This document shows positions 1 through 7,000 of a DNA stretch of 7,135 nt, one piece after another. The first letter of the stretch is position 1, and every line of letters begins with the position of its first letter. The stretch is from Phycisphaerales bacterium (GTDB lineage Bacteria; Planctomycetota; Phycisphaerae; Tepidisphaerales; Tepidisphaeraceae), in contig PMAK01000145.1 in NCBI GenBank assembly GCA_003153655.1, positions 1 through 7,135 of the forward strand, read 5' to 3'. Position numbers and translations under genes: made by a program. The notes below the pieces were generated by a model. That model did no database searches. It was not told where the DNA came from and was given only the letters and a program-made list of their open reading frames with translations.

Positions 1-100
1 GTGGCGATTTGCAGGTCAACATCCCTTATTAGATACACGCTCGCACGCGGCTGCGCCACCCAACATGCGCCTAACATCCGGAGGGTTGAGACAGAGCAGG

Positions 101-439
101 TCAGGTTCCCTTTCGGGTCTGCCACTGCCGCTTCGCTCGCACCCTCCCAAAATAGACAGACAACCAAACCGCAGCCAACAAAACCCCCAATCCCACCGCA
201 ATCCACCCAAAAAATGCCTCATCCCCGCGCGGCCCAAAAAACCAAAGAAGAACAAACCCCACCACGAAATTCCCAAACCCCCACACCGCATTACTCACCG
301 GCGAAGATTCCCCAACCCCAGGCGGCGACCCAAACGGCGACTGAAACCGATGCCCGCAAACCCCCTGAACAAAATGCGGCACGCCATTCGTCAAAAACAA
401 TCCGCTCACGAATTCCAGCAAGTAAAAATACCACGGCAT
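101..439 (-). CDS. Small three-helix membrane protein, function unknown
   Basis: A 112-residue integral membrane protein that I cannot assign to a named function. Three hydrophobic helices are visible: residues about 3-20, 51-69 and 76-97. The loop between the first two carries a Pro/Gly/Ser-rich stretch with SPFGSPPGVGESSP, and the C-terminal tail is strongly basic (RVRAKRQWQTRK), so it is probably cytoplasmic. The NGVPHFV motif at the end of helix 1 and the FGSPPGVG loop resemble, from memory, a conserved family of small hypothetical membrane proteins in actinobacteria and other phyla. The ATG start at 437-439 is well supported, because the mRNA carries AGGAAAGGAAG just upstream. The gene is divergent from ettA. 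Codon use is odd: Gly is GGG 13 times in 17 and Phe is TTT 12 times in 14, whereas ettA prefers TTC. The overlapping reading frames on the other strand are A/C-rich and low in complexity, so this frame is the real one. Confidence 0.8.
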   Translation of the reverse strand: MPWYFYLLEFVSGLFLTNGVPHFVQGVCGHRFQSPFGSPPGVGESSPVSNAVWGFGNFVVGFVLLWFFGPRGDEAFFGWIAVGLGVLLAAVWLSVYFGRVRAKRQWQTRKGT

Positions 440-707
440 CTCTGGCTTCCTTTCCTAAAACCACAGGCAAACACGCGCCCGCCCCGTCGCCCGCAACCGA
501 GCCTTGCCAAGGCGATCAAAGAAGCAGCGTTACACTTTGCCTCTGTCAAAACCCAGTCATTGCAGATATACACTGATAAATGCCGGAATCAAAACAACTT
601 ATCGAATCATAAAAAGCTAGCGTGCACTAATAAAATCTTCAAAAGTGTAACGTTCTGTAAACTTGTGTAAAGTCCCTCCATCGCACTCGCAAAACAAAAC
701 CCCACAT
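440..707. promoter_or_regulatory. Divergent intergenic control region of membrane gene and ettA
   Basis: This 268-nt gap lies between two divergent genes, so it must hold promoters for both. For the leftward gene, a perfect TTGACA reads on the minus strand (TGTCAA at 544-549), but no good -10 element sits at the usual distance. A small hairpin, GCCTT-GCC-AAGGC, lies at 501-513 between that element and the gene. The right half (about 560-670) is A/T-rich, as expected for the ettA promoter, but no convincing -35/-10 pair stands out. The 11-bp boxes are listed separately. I see no small ORF worth calling here. Confidence 0.5.
528..652. repeat. Inverted pair of 11-bp boxes, one facing each divergent gene
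   Basis: CGTTACACTTT at 528-538 is the exact reverse complement of AAAGTGTAACG at 642-652. Read in the direction of transcription, each flanking gene therefore has AAAGTGTAACG upstream of its start: about 88 nt before the membrane-protein ATG and 55 nt before the ettA ATG. A weaker relative, TTGTGTAAAG, follows at 663-672. The identity is seen directly. A role as a regulator site or shared promoter element is inference. Confidence 0.5.
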
Positions 708-2390
708 ATGCCTGAAGTAAACAAAATCATCTATTCCATGATCGGCGTCAGCAAGTCGCACGAGAAAAAGGTCATCCTCAAGGACATCCGTCTCTCCTAT
801 TTCTACGGCGCCAAGATCGGCGTTCTCGGCCTCAACGGCTCCGGCAAAAGCTCGCTCCTCCGCATCCTCGCCGGCATCGATACGAAATTCGAGGGGCAGG
901 TCAGCCTTCAAAGCGGATACACCATCGGCTTTCTCGAGCAGGAGCCGCACCTCGATGAAACCCTGACCGTCCGCCAAAACGTCGAGCAGGGAATGCAGGA
1001 AATCACTGATCTCCTCGCGGAATTCGATCGCATCAACAACAAGTTGGCCGACCCGATGACCGATGCCGAGATGAACAAGCTCCTCGAAAAGCAGGGAAAG
1101 GTGCAGGAAAAGCTCGATGCCCTGAGCGCCTGGGATCTCGATTCGCAGTTGGAGATGGCAATGGACGCCCTCCGCTGTCCGCCCGGCGACGCCGAAGTGA
1201 AGACGCTATCCGGCGGCGAGCGCCGTCGCGTCGCACTCTGTCGGCTGCTGCTGAAAAAGCCGGATGTGCTTCTTCTCGATGAGCCGACGAATCATCTCGA
1301 TGCCGAATCCGTAGCATGGCTCGAGCAGCATCTGTCCCGATACGCCGGAACCGTCATCGCGGTCACGCACGACCGCTATTTCCTCGACAACGCCGCGGGT
1401 TGGATCCTCGAACTCGACCGCGGCCAAGGCATTCCCTGGAAGGGCAACTACACCTCCTGGCTCGAGCAGAAGCAGGGCCGATTGGCTCAGGAAGAAAAGG
1501 CCGAAAGCAGCCGCCAGCGTGCCTTGGCTCACGAACTGGAATGGGTCCGGAAATCGCCCACCGCGCGTCGCGCAAAATCCAAGGCAAGACTCGCCGCATA
1601 CGAAGCGATGCTGAACGCCGACGCCCAAAAGCGCGTTCAGGAGATCGAGATTTACATTCCGCCCGGCCCGCGCCTCGGCACAAAGGTCATCGAGGCAATC
1701 AACGTCACCAAAGCCTACGGCGACAAAATCCTCTTCCAGGACATGAACTTCGTCCTCCCGCCCAACGCGATCATCGGCGTCATCGGGCCGAACGGCGCTG
1801 GAAAGACAACGCTCTTTAGAATGATCACCGGCCAGGAAAAGCCCGATGCCGGCGAGCTCCGCCTCGGTGAAAGCGTGAAGCTCGCCTACGTCGAACAGAG
1901 CCGCGATTCGCTCGGCTCCGACGCCAGCGTCTGGGAGTCGATCACCGACAAACAGGAATCCATCCGCCTCGGCTCGATATCCGTAAACTCGCGCGCCTAC
2001 GTATCACGCTTCGGCTTCAGCGGCACCGACCAGCAGCGCAGCGTCGATACGCTCTCCGGCGGCGAGCGCAATCGCGTGCATCTCGCCCGAATGCTTCGGC
2101 AAGGGGCCAACGTCCTTCTGCTCGACGAGCCAACCAACGACCTCGACGTCAACACCATGCGAGCCCTCGAAGAGGCATTGGATAATTTCGCCGGCTGCGC
2201 GGTGGTCATCAGCCACGATCGCTGGTTTTTGGATCGCATCGCCACGCACATTCTGGCCTTCGAGGGTGAAAGCCAGGTGAGGTTCTTCGACGGCAACTAC
2301 AGCGAATACGAGGCGGACCGCAAGCGACGGCTCGGCATCAGCGCCGACCGGCCACATCGAATTTCTTACCGAAAACTAACTTTGAAGTAG
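708..2390 (+). CDS. ettA: Energy-dependent translational throttle protein EttA (ABC-F ATPase)
   Basis: A soluble, ribosome-bound ABC-F protein. In E. coli, EttA binds the E site next to the initiator tRNA and restrains the first elongation step when ATP is low. The 560 residues match the family (E. coli about 555). ATPase domain 1 has Walker A GLNGSGKS (41-48), signature LSGGE (167-171), Walker B ending in D191 E192 and H-loop H221. The EttA-type arm fills about 95-140. The linker that contacts P-site tRNA spans about 245-320 and contains SKARLAAYE. Domain 2 has GPNGAGKT (360-367), LSGGE (449-453), E474 and H503. Both catalytic glutamates are present, so both sites should hydrolyse ATP. There is no membrane segment. 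I chose ATG 708 because MPEVNKIIYSM aligns with the E. coli N-terminus; a longer frame from TTG 663 adds 15 residues with no family match. No Shine-Dalgarno precedes 708, only an A/C-rich leader. The gene appears monocistronic. Confidence 0.96.
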   Translation: MPEVNKIIYSMIGVSKSHEKKVILKDIRLSYFYGAKIGVLGLNGSGKSSLLRILAGIDTKFEGQVSLQSGYTIGFLEQEPHLDETLTVRQNVEQGMQEITDLLAEFDRINNKLADPMTDAEMNKLLEKQGKVQEKLDALSAWDLDSQLEMAMDALRCPPGDAEVKTLSGGERRRVALCRLLLKKPDVLLLDEPTNHLDAESVAWLEQHLSRYAGTVIAVTHDRYFLDNAAGWILELDRGQGIPWKGNYTSWLEQKQGRLAQEEKAESSRQRALAHELEWVRKSPTARRAKSKARLAAYEAMLNADAQKRVQEIEIYIPPGPRLGTKVIEAINVTKAYGDKILFQDMNFVLPPNAIIGVIGPNGAGKTTLFRMITGQEKPDAGELRLGESVKLAYVEQSRDSLGSDASVWESITDKQESIRLGSISVNSRAYVSRFGFSGTDQQRSVDTLSGGERNRVHLARMLRQGANVLLLDEPTNDLDVNTMRALEEALDNFAGCAVVISHDRWFLDRIATHILAFEGESQVRFFDGNYSEYEADRKRRLGISADRPHRISYRKLTLK

Positions 2391-2552
2391 CCAACAACGT
2401 CGGGACGGGCATACTATTCGGCAGAAGCGGGGAAACGGAAAAACGTTGCGGCTGAGGTTGGGGTCGCTTGGATGTCCGTTTTGAGGGTGGGGGAATTTGC
2501 CCGATGACGGCTTGGTGGAATTAGTATTAAATTAACCCCAAGAGGTATTATC
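2391..2552 (+). promoter_or_regulatory. Intergenic leader of the KGG gene with possible RBS-proximal hairpin
   Basis: No ORF is visible in this 162-nt gap. It is G-rich up to about 2495 and then turns A/T-rich. CTTGGTGG (2511-2518) can pair with CCCCAAG (2536-2542) in seven base pairs with one bulged U, closing a 17-nt loop made almost entirely of A and T. The right arm overlaps the first two bases of the AGAGG ribosome binding site (2541-2545), which stands 7 nt before ATG 2553. The A/T-rich loop (TAGTAT, TATTAA) could instead be a -10 element, but no matching -35 element is clear. No U-tailed terminator for ettA is apparent. Confidence 0.35.
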
Positions 2553-2879
2553 ATGGAACACACTAAACGAGCCAGCGGTTTTGCGTCGATGGATCAACGT
2601 AAACAGCGTGAGATTGCCCGCAAAGGCGGGACAGCAGCCCATCAAAAGGGAACGGCTCACGAATTTACGACGGAAGAAGCGCGATATGCGGGAAGAAAAG
2701 GCGGCCAGCAAGTTAGCGCCAATCGCAACCACATGATGGAGATCGGTCGATTGGGAGGTCGCCGCTCGGCCGAGTCGCGCCGCAATCGTGCATCAGGCGC
2801 ACAGCCGCAAGAGTCGGTAGAAGTAACGACTTCGGTCCCCTCGCAGCAGCCAGAAGAGCCCGCCGTGCATCCGCAGTAA
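2553..2879 (+). CDS. KGG-repeat stress-type protein (YciG/GsiB-like)
   Basis: A 108-residue, very hydrophilic protein with glycine-rich KGG motifs, as in E. coli YciG, Bacillus GsiB and fungal Con-10 proteins. These accumulate under general stress, desiccation or starvation, and their molecular role is poorly known. Repeats are visible as ARKGGTAAHQKG (KGG at 24-26), AGRKGGQQVSAN (49-51) and a degenerate IGRLGGRRSAES (67-69), each preceded by a short helical segment rich in Glu and Arg. The N-terminal SGFASMD also matches the family's usual GFASMD-type opening. The C-terminal 30 residues are Pro/Gln/Glu-rich, look disordered and do not belong to the repeat. There is no signal peptide or membrane helix, so it should be cytoplasmic. 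The start is firm: ATG with AGAGG 7 nt upstream. It lies downstream of ettA but 162 nt away, so it probably has its own promoter. It converges with the secreted-protein gene. Confidence 0.88.
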   Translation: MEHTKRASGFASMDQRKQREIARKGGTAAHQKGTAHEFTTEEARYAGRKGGQQVSANRNHMMEIGRLGGRRSAESRRNRASGAQPQESVEVTTSVPSQQPEEPAVHPQ

Positions 2880-2905
2880 GCGCGCTGCCAGTATGCGGGA
2901 TGCAC
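2865..2905. terminator. Candidate bidirectional hairpin between convergent genes
   Basis: GTGCATCC-GCA at 2865-2875 pairs with TGCGGGATGCAC at 2894-2905: eleven pairs with one bulged base and an 18-nt loop. The loop holds the palindrome AGCGCGCT (2879-2886). The stem spans the KGG stop codon and lies in the short gap before the end of the convergent gene at 2939. No U-tract follows on either strand, so it is not a classical intrinsic terminator. It could instead protect 3' ends or help stop convergent transcripts. The pairing is seen directly; the role is inferred. Confidence 0.4.
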
Positions 2906-2938
2906 CAGCATGCAGACGACGCTTTGTTTGTCTGTGAT

Positions 2939-3634
2939 TCAGGCGAAAAACCGCATCGCCTTGCGGAGGGTCGGAACAATGCCCACGGCCAGCAGGCCGA
3001 CGAGGAATTGCCACGCGGCGGGGGCCACCGGAACAACTTCACCGACCACGCCCTGCGGTGATTCATCGAGCGTAAAGCTGGCGAATGGGGCACCGGTTGA
3101 CGGATTGCCATCGATGAGCAGATCGTCGCCGGGATTTGTGCTGCCCCAATTGGATGTTGAGCCGCCAAGCTGGCTTCCAGTGTAAGTCACCAGGTTTCGC
3201 GCGGGGTTCAAGTCGAGATTTTGGTAATTCACGCCCGTGCCAAATGGCGGCGTGAAGATGTTGGTGACGCCGTCAAAACCGGCCGAGCCGGAAAGCGAAT
3301 ACTGAAAACCAGTCCAATCCGACCCGGTTGCATTTCCGACCGTATTGGTGGAAATTTGGATGAATGGAACAGCGACCGCGCTGCTCACCTGAATAAAGGT
3401 AAGGCCCTGCGGGATGCCATCAGTGAACGTGGCGGATTCATTCTGGATGATGAGGGTTTGGCCGTTAACAGAGATGCCGGTGACGCTGACATTTGGATCG
3501 GTCCCGATCTGCCAGCCGCCCAGAATGGTGGATTGGCCACCGCTTAAATTGATCGAAGCGCCGCTGGCATTCAGTGCGAGTCCCAAAGCCGCTAACAGCG
3601 CAGCAGGCACCGCTTTTTTTATCAATCCAGACAT
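2939..3634 (-). CDS. Secreted protein with PEP-CTERM-like (VPLPA-type) C-terminal tail
   Basis: A 231-residue exported protein. The N-terminus has MSGLIKK, then an Ala/Leu-rich core to about residue 22, with likely signal-peptide cleavage after the SGA at 24-26. The mature part is rich in Gly, Ser, Thr and Asn, has one Trp-centred motif (TGSDWTGFQYSL, about 103-114), contains no cysteine and looks like a beta-rich extracellular domain. The tail reads VPVAPAAWQF (201-210), a hydrophobic segment to about 222, then LRKAMRF. That is the motif, helix and basic-end order of exosortase/archaeosortase sorting signals, closest to the VPLPA variant. Sorting to the cell surface is inferred. ATG 3634 is preferred over an in-frame TTG at 3658 because TAAGGAG lies 9 nt before it and the signal peptide then begins properly. 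The binding partner or substrate is unknown. It is on the same strand as the TPR gene but 423 nt downstream, so it is probably transcribed separately. Confidence 0.75.
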   Translation of the reverse strand: MSGLIKKAVPAALLAALGLALNASGASINLSGGQSTILGGWQIGTDPNVSVTGISVNGQTLIIQNESATFTDGIPQGLTFIQVSSAVAVPFIQISTNTVGNATGSDWTGFQYSLSGSAGFDGVTNIFTPPFGTGVNYQNLDLNPARNLVTYTGSQLGGSTSNWGSTNPGDDLLIDGNPSTGAPFASFTLDESPQGVVGEVVPVAPAAWQFLVGLLAVGIVPTLRKAMRFFA

Positions 3635-4057
3635 GTTCTTCAGCTCCTTAACATCCAAGACACCTGAATGCTCAGGCGGCTAGGCGCTGCGGTTGGAACA
3701 ACAGCGAATTTTCTCTCTTCCTCTGCTCGCAATGCTCAGCAAGCCACCCAGCTCGAGAGTCACCAAACCCACAGATAACTCAGCGCGAGTGCCGAGCTAA
3801 CGGCGGTTACTATATCCCGCCCGTTTCAACGACACAATCAATAAAAGCGTGTCTTCCGTTCAGAATGGACCGAACAAGGGGAATTCAGCCGTTGCGTCCG
3901 ATAAAGGTGTTTCCGTCGGCTTAAACGTCAGAGATGGAATAGAGCAAATATAGCTCACCTCAGGGAATCAGAGTGCCACAAACGGCCCCTGTTGTTCAAA
4001 AATGAGTAGAAAACGAGACTGGCGAACGCCCCCAAAGCGGTGCGCGGGCTGATCAAA
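3635..4057 (-). other. 423-nt non-coding gap between TPR gene and secreted-protein gene
   Basis: No convincing ORF is seen on either strand. The gap contains the putative promoter listed separately, several short inverted repeats (CCTGA-ATGC-TCAGG at 3663-3676; GAGC-AAATATA-GCTC near 3943-3957; GCCG-AGCTAA-CGGC at 3791-3804) and a direct repeat, AATGCTCAG, at about 3667 and 3731. None has the stem strength and U-tract of an intrinsic terminator for the TPR transcript. The roughly 165-nt leader expected for the secreted-protein mRNA lies here. Confidence 0.5.
3809..3837 (-). promoter_or_regulatory. Possible sigma70-type promoter for the secreted-protein gene
   Basis: On the minus strand, TTGTGT (ACACAA at 3832-3837) is followed after 17 nt by TATAGT (ACTATA at 3809-3814). 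The -10 matches consensus in five of six bases and the -35 in only three. The predicted start would be near 3802, giving a leader of about 165 nt before ATG 3634. Sigma-factor preferences in the likely host group are uncertain. Confidence 0.3.
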
Positions 4058-7000
4058 CTATCTGGCAGGACTAAAGTCGGTCCCGCTGACGGAGCTTTGC
4101 GACGCGTTTCGGTGGATGGCTTGCCTGAGACTGTCCAATTCAGCCTGCAAATCACTACTGAGATGAGTCCCCGGAAGAATGAGATTGTCAATCTGGGAAA
4201 GATAGCGAACGGCGATGTCAATCTGATGCGTGTTCGCATAGGTCAATGCGAGACCTATCAGGATATTCAAATCCCTCGGATCAACCGCATATCCTTTTTG
4301 GAACGCGGCAATCGCATCGCCCGATCGGCCCTGCTTCAGGAAAATCTGAGCCTGCGTATCATAAAAACTCACCAGATACGGATCGCTCAAATGACCCGCG
4401 ATTGCTTGTGATATCAATCCTTCGGCTTCCTTGAGCGCCGCGGGATCGCCGCGCTGCCGTAAGAGATCCGCCAGATTGTTCATCGCGACGCCGTTGTTCG
4501 AATCAACCTTCAGCGCCTCGCGATAAGCCCGCTCGGCTGAAGCGATATCACCCGTTCCCGTGACCGCTGATGCATAGGTCATCCAATGCGCCGCCGTCAT
4601 CTGGCCCGATTGCAGGAAAGGTTGCAGGGCCTGCACCGCGAGCGCGTAATCCGGCGGAAAATTCTGGCGATCCGCACAGGCAAGAAATGCCTCCGCCAGA
4701 CCCGCATGTTCATCGATCGATTTGGGATCGAGAAGCGGACGAATCTGTTCGATCCAGCGACCCGACATCACGCCGTCGGTGTACGCATCGGGAGCGATCT
4801 GCAGACAAGCCAGACGCCACTTGGCCGAATCCTTGGCCAGCGGTTGCAGCAGCGCGGATGCTTCGGATTCGCGGCCGGCGCGAATCAGCGCCTGGGCATA
4901 TGTTGTGAGAAGCATCTGGTTTTCATCGGCGTGCGCCTTGGCATTGGCCAGATAGGGAGAGAGGCGGTCGATTGCATCCTGCGCCTGATCGACCTGAAGG
5001 TCAGCCTTGGCGATAAAGAGGTCCGGAGCCAAAGTCTCCTGACCGACGCGCTGCCGCCACTGGCGCGCGGCGATGATGGCGTCATTCCAATTTCCGGCGG
5101 CGGCGCTTACTTCGGCGGTAGCGCGGGCAGCGTCAATGGATTGCGAGAATCGCCCCATCGCTTTGCTTGCCATCGCCGCCGCATCGGCGGGGCGGCCCTC
5201 TGTCATCAGCCGGCGGGTAGCCAGTTCATAGAGCGGCTGAAAGTTCGGATACTTTTCCAGAAGGGCCTGAACTTGCGTGAACGGCGCGGCAGGATTGGTC
5301 GCGACAGGAATCGTCTCGCTCGCCGCGGCGCTCTGCGGATCACGGGAAATCGCGTCAATCAGCGATCCCAATTCATCCGCATGTGGATATTGCGCGAATG
5401 CGGCAACCGCGGTCTGAAGGCGAGGCAGCGTTTGATCGCCGGGCCAGCGGGCTATCGCGGCCGCGAGGTTGCTCTGCGCCATGCTCCAGTTCCGCTGCCG
5501 CATCAGGAATTCGATTTGCCGCGTGCTGTAGACGGAATCATTTCCGGAAGCCTTGATGGCCTCCTCATACAGTTTGCCGGCCGCTTCCACGGTTCCGCGG
5601 TCTTCCTCAAAACTGGCCAGGATCAACTCGCGCTGCCCCGGCGGAAGCTGAATCTCGCTGAGGCGGTCGAGGAACTTGTGTGCTTCGGGCAACTGGCGGG
5701 CGGCTCCAAAGAAATCGGCCGCTTCGCGAATCGTGTTCACATCAAGCTGCTTGGCGTGAATCAGATCGAAATAGATTGCCGCCGCTTCATTCGGGCGATT
5801 TTCCAGCCGGTATACTTTCGCCAGCGTGGCATCGTGCAATACTTTGTTGGTCGCATTCGGATATGCCGTCAGCATGCTTTCGGCTCGCTGCATGTCCCCA
5901 TCCGCGGCGATCATCGTTGCAGCCACCAGTGTCATATCCGGTGAAAGATTGCCGACTCGGGCGAGCCTGTCGAATTGAACCTTGGCTTCATCACTCCTGC
6001 CGGCATTTTGAAGGGCCTGCAGCAGGTTGAATTGCGCCTGAGCCGATTGCGGCGCCATGTCCGCCGCTTTGTGCCACTCGTCGAGCGCGCTGGGAAAATT
6101 TTTCAGGCGTGAATAAGCGGTCGCGAGCAGCACATGCGGCAAATACTCTTCTGGATTGCTTGTGGTGATGCCGCTCAAAAGCACCACCGCGTCCGACATG
6201 TCTCGGTCCGAATTGCTCCCGCTGAGCAGCCATCGCGCCTGCGCCGTCTTCCATGCAATCGCCTGGTCTCCCGTCAGCGTTTTCAGGCGGTCGATCGTTG
6301 TTCTGATGAATGCGCGATTCGGCCATGCCGATTCAGCGGTGGTCAATATCGCCGTCTGCACGCCGATGTCGCTCGGATAAGCGTCTCCCAGCTTTTGCCA
6401 GGCGGCTGCGGCGGCGGGATCATGAGATGCCTCGCGGAATTGGCAGATCGCGCGATCCCAGAAAGCCGTGTCATCGGGATTCTTATTTTTGTTGCGGTCA
6501 TCCTGCAGCAGTTGAAGCCCATCGGACGCGCCGCCGTTGTTCATCAATGCCATCGCCCGCGCGTACGCCAGCCGCGGGGTCGCGCCGTATTTCCGGTCGA
6601 TCGCCGCATACAGCGTATCTTCCATTCCAAGTTTTGCCTTCCGGCTAAGCTCGACAAGGCTCATCATGGTGTCCTCGGCGTCCGGGCCGAGGTTGTCGCA
6701 AGCGCCCTTGATGACATCGATTGCCGCGCTGCGCTGCCCGGTCTGTGAGAGAAGGGCGACGTAAATCGGCAGAGTTTGCGGCTCATACGGAAGCTGCGTT
6801 TGCAGTTGCTTGACCTCATCCAAAAGCGCCGATGCCGCCGCCGGATCGGAAATCGTGGTAAGCCTCGCGAAACTCACCTTGACGTTGGCGACCGCGGCCC
6901 GCAAGTCCACCGAGCCATTGGCATTCGTGCCGGCGAGAGTCGCGTCTTCCGCTGCACGGCTGGCCTCGTCGCTTGCGCCGTCGCCAAGGCTCACCAGCAG

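Noticed and set aside
1..59. GTGGCG at 1-6 and CGCCAC at 54-59 as an inverted repeat
   Set aside because: Only six base pairs with a 47-nt loop at the very window edge, and no associated element.
1..576. 191-residue plus-strand frame open to the left edge
   Set aside because: Its translation is a low-complexity Pro/Lys/Thr/Gln-rich string with no domain. It is the complement of the better supported membrane-protein gene and runs past it into the intergenic region.
2004..2357. Antisense frame within ettA
   Set aside because: It lies opposite the second ATPase domain, whose motifs are intact. No ribosome binding site or family resemblance supports it.
2424..2495. G-rich run that could suggest a G-quadruplex
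   Set aside because: The runs of three or more G are too few and the loops too long for a standard quadruplex.
3955..4239. 94-residue minus-strand frame across the end of the TPR gene
   Set aside because: It overlaps the TPR coding region in another frame and is rich in Arg, Pro and Ser. No ribosome binding site or domain is visible.
4586..5944. 452-residue antisense frame inside the TPR gene
   Set aside because: Long antisense frames are expected opposite GC-rich coding sequence. The translation is Arg/Gly-rich without recognisable motifs, whereas the minus strand shows continuous TPR repeats.
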